Assembly: GCF_001620055.1 (NCBI RefSeq)
Contig: NZ_LQGY01000014.1
Coordinates: 231,977 to 295,976 of the forward strand
Length of the DNA: 64,000 bases
Source: Agromyces sp. NDB4Y10
GTDB lineage: Bacteria > Actinomycetota > Actinomycetes > Actinomycetales > Microbacteriaceae
Direction: 5' to 3'
The notes beneath the pieces were generated by a model, which was not told the DNA's origin, ran no database searches, and was given only the letters and a program-made list of their open reading frames with translations. Numbering within the stretch: position 1 is the stretch's first letter; every line of letters begins with the position of its first letter. Shown in pieces: positions 57,206 through 64,000 of the stretch. The position numbers and the translations under genes were made by a program.

Positions 57206-58339
57206 ATGTGGAGACGTGTCGCCGGAGTGGTCCGGCAGCCCGAGGCGCCCGTACACGCCGAGCTCACCGCCGAGGCGCCCCCCGGCACGCCCGAGGTCCG
57301 CGTGCGGGCCTTCCGGATGGGTTTCGTCGGGGCCCTCGGCGTGCTGCTCGCGCTGTTCCTCGGCGGGATCATCACCCAGCTCAGCACCGTCATCCTCTAC
57401 ATCGCGCTCGCCCTGTTCCTCGCGCTCGGCCTCGACCCGATGGTCAGCTGGCTGCAGCGCCGCGGGATGCCGCGGTGGCTGTCGATCCTCCTCGTGGTCG
57501 TCGTGGTGATCGGCGCCTTCGTCGCGATCATCGCCACCGCGGTGCCGCTCGTGGTCGCCCAGGTCACCGAGATCGTCCAGAACTGGGACCAGATCGTCGA
57601 GGATGTCCGGGACAGCGACCTCGTCGCTTGGATCGGCGGCCTCGCCGGCGGCTCGTCGTGGATCGAGGACGGCATCGCCTCGGTGGGCGCCTGGCTCGGC
57701 GACCCGGGCAACATCGCCAACCTCACGGGCGGCCTGCTCGCCGTCGGCGCCGGGATCCTCGGCGGGCTCACCGGCGCGACGATCGTGCTGATCCTGACCC
57801 TGTTCTTCCTGGCCTCGCTCGACTCCATGAAGCGCTATGCCGCGCGGTTCGTCCCGGCGTCCTCGCGCAACGGCTTCACCGAGGTCTCCGAGGAGATCAC
57901 CGGATCAGTCGGCCGGTACGTCATCGGCCAGATCAGCCTCGCGTCGGTGAACGGCGTGCTCAGCCTCGTGTTCCTGTCGATCATCGGCGCGCCCGCGCCG
58001 TTCCTGCTCGCGTTCGTCGCCTTCCTCTGCTCGCTCGTACCGCTCGTCGGTACCCTCACCGGTGCGGTGATCATCACGCTCGTGAGCCTCACCGCCTCGC
58101 CCGAGACGGGCATCGCCGCGGCGATCTACTACCTGATCTACATGCAGGTCGAGGCGTACGTGCTGAGCCCGCGCATCATGAGCCGCGCGGTCTCCGTGCC
58201 CGGGGCGCTCGTCGTCATCGCGGCGGTCGCGGGCGGCACGCTCGGCGGGGTCCTCGGCGCGCTCGTGGCGATCCCCGTCGCCGCCTCGCTCATCATCGTC
58301 GTCGAGAAGGTCGTGTTCCCGCGGCAGGACGCCGCGTAG
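57206..58339 (+). CDS. AI-2E family transporter (second of two in this window)
   Basis: The 377-residue protein has about eight membrane segments with the family pattern ALALFLALGLDPMVSWLQRR, RYVIGQISLASVNGVLSLVF and FVAFLCSLVPLVGTLTGAVI, then YLIYMQVEAYVLSPRIMSRAV split around 309-330 and GGTLGGVLGALVAIPVAASL. It differs from the copy at 33616 across most of its length, so it is not a recent duplicate. Function may be Na+/H+ exchange or efflux; AI-2 export is not shown for actinobacterial members. TAGGTT ends 7 nt before the ATG (leaderless). Confidence 0.9.
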   Translation: MWRRVAGVVRQPEAPVHAELTAEAPPGTPEVRVRAFRMGFVGALGVLLALFLGGIITQLSTVILYIALALFLALGLDPMVSWLQRRGMPRWLSILLVVVVVIGAFVAIIATAVPLVVAQVTEIVQNWDQIVEDVRDSDLVAWIGGLAGGSSWIEDGIASVGAWLGDPGNIANLTGGLLAVGAGILGGLTGATIVLILTLFFLASLDSMKRYAARFVPASSRNGFTEVSEEITGSVGRYVIGQISLASVNGVLSLVFLSIIGAPAPFLLAFVAFLCSLVPLVGTLTGAVIITLVSLTASPETGIAAAIYYLIYMQVEAYVLSPRIMSRAVSVPGALVVIAAVAGGTLGGVLGALVAIPVAASLIIVVEKVVFPRQDAA

Positions 58340-58342
58340 GGG

Positions 58343-59743
58343 TCAGAACCAGATGCTGAGGTGCGGCGTGCGCGCCGAGGCGAACATGCGCTCGGCCAGT
58401 TCGATCGCCCCGCGTGACGCCTCGGTGATGCGACCCGCCCGCGCGAGCACCGACGGCCGTACGCCGCCGAGGTAGATCGACGCGAGGTCGCGCACGTCGA
58501 GCCGGATCGACCGCGGCTCGGCGGCACGCGCGGCCCGCCCGCCGGATTCGCCGGCCGCGCGTGCGCGGGCGCGTTCGCGCTGCGGCGCCGCCGGCTCCGG
58601 GGCCGCGGCGTCGCCCCGCGGCACGTGCACGACGGCCTTGCCGTCGGCCGAGGCGAGGAGCGTGTAGCGCCCGGAGGCGTAGCCGAGCGGGTCGTCGATG
58701 TCGAGCACGAGCTCGCCCGCGGCACCGTACCGGCGTGCGGTGAGGGCGGCGGCCGGGTCGATGATGCGCACCCAGAGGTGGTCGGCGACGTCGCGCACGG
58801 TGACGGCGCGCGGGTCCTCGAGCATCCACTCGAGCGGTTCGTCGACCGAGCGCAGCAGGCCGCGCACGCCGGCGACGAAGTCCTGCTCCACGAGCACGCG
58901 CCAGAGCGCGCGCTCGGCGTCGTCGGTCGCGGCGGCGAGCACGTCGAACTCGGCCCACCCGGGCTGGTTCGGTTCGCGCGTGACGCGGAACGTCGCGAAG
59001 CCCTGCGGCTGCCCGTGCTGGTCGTCGTAGCGGAGGGCGCGGAGCGACCGCGACGAGTCGGACTCGGGATCGACGAGGCCGAGCATGCGGTCGAGTGCGC
59101 CCGGCCAGCGATCGATCTCGCCCGGGGTGCGCGCGACGGCGCGTCGTGAGATCGCGGCGGTTTGGTCGCGCAGGCTCGACGGCTCGACGAAGTGCACCCG
59201 GCCCGGTGCGTCGGGGCCGGTCCACCGGGCGCGGCGGCGGTCCACCTCGACCGTGGCGGACTTCGCCGCCGGCGCGTACCCGTACCGCCCGTAGATCGTG
59301 GCCTCGGTCACGGTCAGCATCGCGACCGCCGCGCCCGCGCGCTTGGCGGTGGCGAGTTCCGCCTCCATCAGCGCCCGGGCGATGCCCCGGCGCCGATGCG
59401 TGGGGGAGACGGTGACCGAGCTCACGGCCCAGCCGTCGACGCTGCGCCCGCCCGGGACGCTGAGCCCGGCGGGCCAGCTCGAGACCGTCGCGACGGGCAC
59501 GTCGGGCTCGGCGATGCCGGCGTCGTAGACGCCGTGCACGCGCCGCTCCGACATGACGGCCCGGTCGTACTCCCGCCCGACGTCGCGCGGTCGCGCGTGG
59601 TGGAACCCGCGGTGGTCGGCGTCGATCCACGCGTCGAGCGCGGCGGTGTCGCCGGGATCGATGAGGCGGTACTCGAGGCCCCGGTGGGCGAGGGCCGCCT
59701 TCGCATCGGGGTCGATCGGGATCGAGCGGGGTTCGAACGCCAT
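58343..59743 (-). CDS. eis: Eis-like GNAT acetyltransferase
   Basis: The 466-residue protein has two GNAT-like regions and a C-terminal sterol-carrier-like domain, the Eis arrangement. Acetyl-CoA motif is SSVTVSPTHRRRGIARALME (about 107-126), then ATIYGRYGYAPA and, in the centre, LGLVDPESD. The sequence ends TPHLSIWF; a C-terminal Phe whose carboxylate helps catalysis is the rule in Eis. An Arg/Ala-rich insertion (about 385-410) interrupts the last domain. Relatives acetylate aminoglycosides and other amines. TAGTCT ends 6 nt before the ATG, indicating a leaderless mRNA. Confidence 0.9.
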   Translation of the reverse strand: MAFEPRSIPIDPDAKAALAHRGLEYRLIDPGDTAALDAWIDADHRGFHHARPRDVGREYDRAVMSERRVHGVYDAGIAEPDVPVATVSSWPAGLSVPGGRSVDGWAVSSVTVSPTHRRRGIARALMEAELATAKRAGAAVAMLTVTEATIYGRYGYAPAAKSATVEVDRRRARWTGPDAPGRVHFVEPSSLRDQTAAISRRAVARTPGEIDRWPGALDRMLGLVDPESDSSRSLRALRYDDQHGQPQGFATFRVTREPNQPGWAEFDVLAAATDDAERALWRVLVEQDFVAGVRGLLRSVDEPLEWMLEDPRAVTVRDVADHLWVRIIDPAAALTARRYGAAGELVLDIDDPLGYASGRYTLLASADGKAVVHVPRGDAAAPEPAAPQRERARARAAGESGGRAARAAEPRSIRLDVRDLASIYLGGVRPSVLARAGRITEASRGAIELAERMFASARTPHLSIWF

Positions 59744-59782
59744 CGATCCAGACTATCGAGCCGGGACCGGGCGGGCGGAACG

Positions 59783-61318
59783 TCAGGCGACTCGAGCCGT
59801 GAACCGTACGAGCGACCACGACTCGGCGGGCAACACCACCGTCGAGACCTCGCCGTCGGTCGTGACGCCCTCGAGCGGCTGCGGTGCGGCGGCGGCGCCG
59901 CGCGCGGCGAGATCGGCCGCGGCATCCGTCGACGACGCCCCGCGCACGTTGTCGTCGGCGACGATCACGGATGCCTCGGCGAGGGCCACGTCGGCGAATC
60001 CGAGGTGCTCGACGCGGGCCTCGACCGGCTCGGCGGTGCGGTTCACGAGCAGCGCCACGAGCGAACCGGACCCGGCATCCCACGTGACGGTGCCGGAGAC
60101 GCCGGACACGTCGCCGTGCTTCGCGGTCGCGAGCGACGGCCCCTCGATGCGCGCGTCGAGCGCGACGCCGCGCGCGTGCGCTGCGGTGAGCGCGATCGGG
60201 TGGAACGTGGTCTGCTTCCACGCCTCGCCGCCGGGCTCGGTGAGCATGGGCGCGATCACGTTGACGAGCTGCGCGACGCACGCGACCGCGACCCGATCGG
60301 CGTTGCGGACGAGCGTCGCGAGCAGGTCGCCCGAGACGACGGCGTCGAGGGCGGAGTAGACGTCCTCGATGAGTCGCGGCTGCTCGCGCAGGTCGAGGTG
60401 CTCCTCGCCGGCGAACTCGTCGACGTACCAGACGTTCCACTCGTCCACGGAGAGCCGGATGCGCTTGTCGGAGTGGCGACGCCCGGCGACGGCGTCGGCC
60501 GTCGCGATCACCTCGCGCAGGAACGCCTCGAACGACGCCGCCGAGCCGAGGAACGACGCGCGGTCGCCGTCGCGCTCCTGGTAGTAGGCGTGCACCGAGA
60601 TGTAGTCGACGTCGTCGAAGGTGTGCTCGAGCACGACGCGCTCCCACTCCCCGAAGGTCGCGATCTCGCGGCCCGAGGACCCGCACACCACGAACTCGAT
60701 CGTCGGGTCGACGCGGCGCATCGCCTGCGCGGCCTGGCTGGCGAGCCGGCCGTACTCCTCGGCGGTCTTGTGGCCGATCTGCCACGGGCCGTCCATCTCG
60801 TTGCCGAGGCACCAGAGCCTCACGCCGTAGGGCTCCTCCGCGCCGTTCGCGCGACGCCGATCGCTCCACGTCGTGCCGCCCGGGACGTTGCAGTACTCGA
60901 CCAGGTTCGCCGCGGCATCCGCCCCCCTCGTGCCGAGGTTCACGGCCAGCATCGGCTCGACGCCCGCCGTGCGGGCCCACCGCATGAACTCGTCGGTGCC
61001 GAACGTGTTCGGCTCGATGGTGCGCCACGCGAGGTCGATGCGGGTGGGGCGCTCGTCGACCGGGCCGACGCCGTCCTCCCAGAAGTAGTTCGAGACGAAG
61101 TTGCCGCCCGGGTAGCGCACGACGCTCGTGCCGAGCTCACGGGTGAGGTCGATGACGTCCCGGCGGAAGCCGTCGGCATCGGCCGTCGGGTGGCCGGGCT
61201 CGAAGACGCCGGTGTACACCGCCCGGCCGAGGTGCTCGACGAACGAGCCGAAGAGGCGCCGGTCGATCTCGCCGACGACGAAGGACGGGTGGACGGTGAT
61301 GCGGGCGGTCTGCGTCAT
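59783..61318 (-). CDS. GH51 alpha-L-arabinofuranosidase
   Basis: The 511-residue protein has the GH51 core: FGSFVEHLGRAVYTGVFEPG (about 24-43), RYPGGNFVSNYFWEDGVGP split around 69-88, acid/base Glu in LWCLGNEMDGPWQIGH, VDYISVHAYYQ, and nucleophile Glu in LSVDEWNVWYVD. A C-terminal beta-sandwich begins near residue 370. It removes arabinose from arabinoxylan or arabinan fragments. There is no signal peptide, so it acts on imported oligosaccharides. A LacI regulator is immediately upstream on the same strand; the 139-bp gap between them has three 18-bp tandem repeats and GATCG-CAT-CGATC (61360-61372). Confidence 0.94.
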   Translation of the reverse strand: MTQTARITVHPSFVVGEIDRRLFGSFVEHLGRAVYTGVFEPGHPTADADGFRRDVIDLTRELGTSVVRYPGGNFVSNYFWEDGVGPVDERPTRIDLAWRTIEPNTFGTDEFMRWARTAGVEPMLAVNLGTRGADAAANLVEYCNVPGGTTWSDRRRANGAEEPYGVRLWCLGNEMDGPWQIGHKTAEEYGRLASQAAQAMRRVDPTIEFVVCGSSGREIATFGEWERVVLEHTFDDVDYISVHAYYQERDGDRASFLGSAASFEAFLREVIATADAVAGRRHSDKRIRLSVDEWNVWYVDEFAGEEHLDLREQPRLIEDVYSALDAVVSGDLLATLVRNADRVAVACVAQLVNVIAPMLTEPGGEAWKQTTFHPIALTAAHARGVALDARIEGPSLATAKHGDVSGVSGTVTWDAGSGSLVALLVNRTAEPVEARVEHLGFADVALAEASVIVADDNVRGASSTDAAADLAARGAAAAPQPLEGVTTDGEVSTVVLPAESWSLVRFTARVA

Positions 61319-61395
61319 GGCTCTCTCAGTGGCGATCGGGAACGCGAGTGTCCACGAATGATCGCATCGATCGAGGCGCAACGACCCTTCCTTGA

Positions 61396-61449
61396 CACGC
61401 GGCTCGGCACCGGCACGCGGCTCGGCACCGGCACGCGGCTCGGCACCGG
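61396..61449. repeat. Three perfect tandem copies of an 18-bp unit
   Basis: CACGCGGCTCGGCACCGG is repeated exactly at 61396-61413, 61414-61431 and 61432-61449, in the gap between lacI and the GH51 gene, ending 8 bp before the lacI stop codon. Copy number could vary between strains by slippage and alter promoter spacing. Confidence 0.85.
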
Positions 61450-61457
61450 TGACGTCG

Positions 61458-62531
61458 TCAGGCGGTCGGCACCTGCTCGGCGTCACGCGTCGATGCGCGA
61501 CGCGGCGTCGACGCGCGCAGCACGACCTCCGTCCGGACGGGCGCCTCGTCCTCCTCGGTGGCGATGCCGAGCGCGAGGCGGAGGGCGCGGCGGCCGACCT
61601 CCTCGAGCGGGGTGCGTACCGTCGTGAGCGGGGGCGTCAGCTCGCGCACGATGGGCACGTCGTCGAACCCGGCGACCGCGACATCCGTGCCGGGGGTGAG
61701 CCCCGCATCGCGCACGGCCGACATCGCGCCGACCGCCATGACGTCGTTCGCGGCGAAGACGAGCTCGATGCCGTCGAGCCCCTGCTCGATCAGCCGGCGC
61801 ATGCCCTCGTAGCCGCCGTCGCGGGTGAAGTCGTGACGCACCACGCGCTCGAGCGTCCCGCCGCCCGCCTCGAGCCCGGCGCGGAAGCCGGCGAGGCGCT
61901 CGTCGGCCGTGCGGATGCCCTCGGCGCCCGTGATCGCCGCGAACCGGCGGTAGCCGAGGCCGGTGAGCTCACGTGCCAGCGCCTCGGCGCCGATGCGGTT
62001 GTCGACCCGGACGGTGCGGAAGTCGAGGTCGGTCGCGCTGACGAACGCGACGCGCCCGCCGTTGGCCTCGTAGGCGCGCAGCTCGGCCTCGAGCGCCGCG
62101 TTGTGCGGGTCGTCCTCGCGGCGCGAGGCGGCCAGGATCAGCACGCGCGGTCGCTGGCCGCGCATGGTGCGCACCAGTTCGAGCTCGCGCTCCGGGTCGC
62201 GGTCGGTGGCCGCCACGGTCACGATGAGCCGTTCGCGGTCGGCCTCGCGAACGACGCCCGCGGCGATCTGCGAGAAGATCGGGTCGGCGATGTCGGCGAC
62301 GAGCAGGGCGACGGTCGTCGTGGTGCCGCGAGCGACCGCCTGGGCCGACAGGTTCGGGGAGTAGTTGAGCTTCGCGGCCGCCGTGAGCACGCGCTGCCGG
62401 TACTCCTCGTTGACCTTGCGGGTGCTGCCGTTGAGCGATCGCGAGGCGGTGGCGAGGGAGACGCCGGCCTCGCGCGCCACGTCGTGGAGCGTCGCGGGGG
62501 CCCCTTGCGTGCTGTGTGCTGCGCCGGCCAT
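61458..62531 (-). CDS. LacI-family regulator upstream of the arabinofuranosidase gene
   Basis: The 357-residue protein has a LacI DNA-binding domain (about 12-65; TLHDVAREAGVSLATASRSLNG) and a sugar-binding domain (about 70-340; VALLVADIADPIFSQIAAGV, FAANDVMAVGAMSAVRDAGL, DVAVAGFDDVPIVRELTPPL). GGAGGAACC lies before the ATG at 62531. It is 139 bp upstream of the GH51 gene on the same strand and should regulate it, with arabinose or an arabinoside as ligand (inference). Its own promoter region toward the DUF2510 gene holds a 22-bp palindrome at 62656-62677. Confidence 0.92.
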   Translation of the reverse strand: MAGAAHSTQGAPATLHDVAREAGVSLATASRSLNGSTRKVNEEYRQRVLTAAAKLNYSPNLSAQAVARGTTTTVALLVADIADPIFSQIAAGVVREADRERLIVTVAATDRDPERELELVRTMRGQRPRVLILAASRREDDPHNAALEAELRAYEANGGRVAFVSATDLDFRTVRVDNRIGAEALARELTGLGYRRFAAITGAEGIRTADERLAGFRAGLEAGGGTLERVVRHDFTRDGGYEGMRRLIEQGLDGIELVFAANDVMAVGAMSAVRDAGLTPGTDVAVAGFDDVPIVRELTPPLTTVRTPLEEVGRRALRLALGIATEEDEAPVRTEVVLRASTPRRASTRDAEQVPTA

Positions 62532-62655
62532 GGTTCCTCCGCTTCGTCGCGCCCGGTCGGGCGCCTCGATGCTACTGCCCGACCGGGGGTCCGGCTGGGC
62601 CGTTCGGCCCGGGGATTCCGAAGACGTCGGAACGCCGGGCATGCCGACGCGGTCG

Positions 62656-62677
62656 AGCGGATGCCGCGGCATCCGCT
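62656..62677. repeat. 22-bp perfect palindrome made of inverted GGATGCCGC words
   Basis: The left half AGCGGATGCCG is followed directly by its complement CGGCATCCGCT. It lies between divergent lacI and DUF2510 genes and is followed by a small GGGCC/GGCCC hairpin with a TTTC loop. Confidence 0.65.
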
Positions 62678-62732
62678 GCACGAGGGCCTTTCGGCCCCAC
62701 CGCACCGCCCGGGCGGTGGGAGGATCGCGCGC

Positions 62733-63836
62733 ATGACGGATGCCACGAACCCTCCCGCCGGCTGGTACGACGACGGCCGCGGACAGCGTCGCTACTGGGA
62801 CGGCACGCAGTGGACCGAGCACACCGCGCCGCTCGCGAGCGCGGGCGCCTACGACCCGGGCGCGGCGGGGAACGCCGCGGCGGACCAGTCGGCGACGCTG
62901 CCGTATGAGACCCAGCGCTCGACCGACCCGTACGCCGCGACCACCCCGTACTCCATCGCGCCGGGCGCCGTCGGCGCCGGTGCGGGGGCGGGTGCGGCCG
63001 GCGGCGCCGGCGCGGCCGACCCGTACGCGCCGTACGGCGCCGCCGGCGCCCCCGGCGGTCCCGCCGGTGGGCCCGGGACCGAGCCGCGGAAGGTCAACGT
63101 CCTCGGCATCGTCGCCCTCGCCCTCGCGGTGGTGGGCTTCATCCTCGCCTGCATTCCGTTCGTGCAGGTCGTCGCCTGGATCGTGCTGCCGATCGCCTTC
63201 GTGCTCTCGCTCGTCGCCCTGTTCCTCGAGGGGCGCAAGTGGCCGGCGATCACGGGCCTCGTCGTGTCGGTGCTCGGCGGGATCGTCGGCGCGCTCGTGT
63301 TCGCGTTCGTCACGGTCGGCGTGCTCGGGCAGATCGCCGACTCCGGCGTCATCCAGGACCAGATCGAGCGCGAGCTCGAGGAGGAGTTCGGCACGCCCGT
63401 CCCGACGCAGGACGAGGGCGAGGCACCCGACGCCGGCACCGTCGACGGCCTCGCGTTCGGCGACACGATGATCTGGGACGACGGCGTCTCGATGACGGTC
63501 TCCGAGCCTGAGCCGTACACGCCCTCCGACCTGTCGGCCGGTGCCGACCAGGCCGAGGACCTCGTGTTCACCCTCACGATCACGAACGACTCGACCGAGA
63601 ACGTGCAGCCCGTCGTGCTGTCGACGCTGTCGTCGGGCGGCACCGAGGCGACCCGGATCTTCGACGTCGGCGCCGAGGGCGGCCAGGTCGGCATCCCCCC
63701 GACGACGGCGATCCTGCCGGGCGAGTCGATCACGTGGCGCGAGGCGTGGTCGGTCGCGGATGCCGCGTCGCTGACCATGCAGACCGCGCCGTCGTTCCAG
63801 TACGAGTCGGTGGTCTTCACGAACGTGGCGCAGTAG
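62733..63836 (+). CDS. DUF2510 membrane protein with extracellular DUF4352-like domain
   Basis: The 367-residue protein starts with a DUF2510 motif, PPAGWYDDGRGQRRYWDGTQ then WTEHT (about 7-31), then a Gly/Ala/Pro/Tyr-rich linker (35-110). Three hydrophobic segments follow (near 124-143, 145-160 and 170-195), and then an outer beta-rich region (about 235-365; LVFTLTITNDSTENVQPVVL, ILPGESITWREAW) that resembles DUF4352 immunoglobulin-like domains. Proteins of this build are actinobacterial and mostly uncharacterised. GGGAGGA precedes the ATG. The 3' end overlaps an opposing gene by 20 bp. Confidence 0.88.
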   Translation: MTDATNPPAGWYDDGRGQRRYWDGTQWTEHTAPLASAGAYDPGAAGNAAADQSATLPYETQRSTDPYAATTPYSIAPGAVGAGAGAGAAGGAGAADPYAPYGAAGAPGGPAGGPGTEPRKVNVLGIVALALAVVGFILACIPFVQVVAWIVLPIAFVLSLVALFLEGRKWPAITGLVVSVLGGIVGALVFAFVTVGVLGQIADSGVIQDQIERELEEEFGTPVPTQDEGEAPDAGTVDGLAFGDTMIWDDGVSMTVSEPEPYTPSDLSAGADQAEDLVFTLTITNDSTENVQPVVLSTLSSGGTEATRIFDVGAEGGQVGIPPTTAILPGESITWREAWSVADAASLTMQTAPSFQYESVVFTNVAQ

Positions 63837-64000
63837 CGCCGGATACGGCGGAGCCGTCGATCGCCGGTGCGCCCTTCGGGTAGGCGAGCAGCATCGCGCC
63901 CGAGGCGATCCACACCACGCCGATCGCGACGATGAGCACCTCGGCGCCCGCGCCCGCGGCGAGGCCCGCGACCGCGGCGCCCGCGGCGGCGGCGGCCGCG
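63817..64000 (-). CDS. Membrane protein fragment, start beyond the window
   Basis: An open frame runs from the right window edge to a TGA at 63817-63819, giving the last 60 residues of a protein on the minus strand. They include an Ala/Gly-rich segment and a hydrophobic helix VLIVAIGVVWIASGAMLLAY, then a short tail ending SGATAPRS. It converges with the DUF2510 gene and overlaps its last 20 bp. The family cannot be told from this part. Confidence 0.55.
   Translation of the reverse strand, partial: AAAAAAGAAVAGLAAGAGAEVLIVAIGVVWIASGAMLLAYPKGAPAIDGSAVSGATAPRS

Noticed and set aside
33616..58339. Recent duplication giving the two AI-2E family genes
   Set aside because: The two proteins differ over most of their length and have unrelated neighbours, so they are old paralogues or were acquired separately.
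61396..61449. CRISPR-like array
   Set aside because: Units of 18 bp are directly adjacent with no spacers, so this is a tandem repeat.
1..64000. tRNA, rRNA, riboswitch or phage genes
   Set aside because: No cloverleaf or CCA-type 3' end, rRNA-like stretch, known riboswitch core or phage structural gene was seen. A covariance-model search would be needed to exclude short RNAs.

Overview
The window reads as a chromosomal segment of a very GC-rich actinobacterium (roughly 72% G+C by eye). GTG starts are common, many mRNAs look leaderless, and the gene families present (Eis-like acetyltransferase, DUF2510 protein, 507-residue ATP-dependent ligase, PopR/ClgR-like regulator, WYL regulator, MsiK-type sugar ABC cassettes without their own ATPase) point to that phylum. 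The very frequent word GGATGCCGC/GCGGCATCC is one I associate with Microbacteriaceae such as Agromyces or Microbacterium; the family assignment is inference. I see no rRNA, tRNA, CRISPR array, transposase, integrase or phage gene. Coding density is high and no gene-free stretch exceeds about 225 bp.

Layout. 1-5.9 kb: small housekeeping or unknown genes, then a gntR-acdS operon (ACC deaminase) with a palindromic operator, a VOC protein and an APC amino-acid permease. 6-15 kb: ATP-dependent DNA ligase, VOC and RibD-like reductase, then a NarL-type two-component system with a neighbouring membrane-protein gene that shares its candidate binding sites, a phosphatase, and an unusual membrane-anchored coiled-coil protein with an HEVGH zinc-protease motif. 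15-25 kb: a WYL regulator divergent from an epoxide-hydrolase-like gene, a ROK regulator divergent from an alpha-glucoside-type ABC/GH13 operon, then a methyltransferase-sirtuin pair. 25-34 kb: membrane proteins, a PHP phosphoesterase, and a four-gene ureohydrolase/NCS1-permease/cyclase operon divergent from an XRE-cupin regulator.

34-46 kb: AI-2E family transporter, nitroreductase, NUDIX, an AraC/phytanoyl-CoA dioxygenase pair, and a LacI-controlled GH42 beta-galactosidase/ABC operon with two clear operators. 46-50 kb holds the most interesting locus: a PopR/ClgR-like regulator ending in Leu-Leu-Ala-Ala, convergent with a two-gene clpP operon. One ClpP there has a complete catalytic triad; the other has Gly where the nucleophilic Ser should be. 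A TCTGCC-N3-GGCAGA-like operator lies upstream. 49-64 kb: a MarR/F420-reductase-like pair, LMF-like and TerC membrane proteins, MBL and NUDIX hydrolases on back-to-back promoters, a MarR gene followed by a Ser/Thr kinase with CTAG-rich control sites, an Eis-like protein, a GH51 arabinofuranosidase with LacI regulator, and a DUF2510 membrane protein.

Functionally the region suggests a soil- or plant-associated organism: ACC deaminase, beta-galactosidase, alpha-glucosidase and arabinofuranosidase each sit with their own regulator. Three features not explained by the gene list stand out: the DNA word GGATGCCGC/GCGGCATCC, which occurs about 65 times in several reading frames and forms intergenic hairpins; a GAGATGACGCGAA inverted-repeat element present twice; and a 101-bp element with 13-bp terminal inverted repeats.
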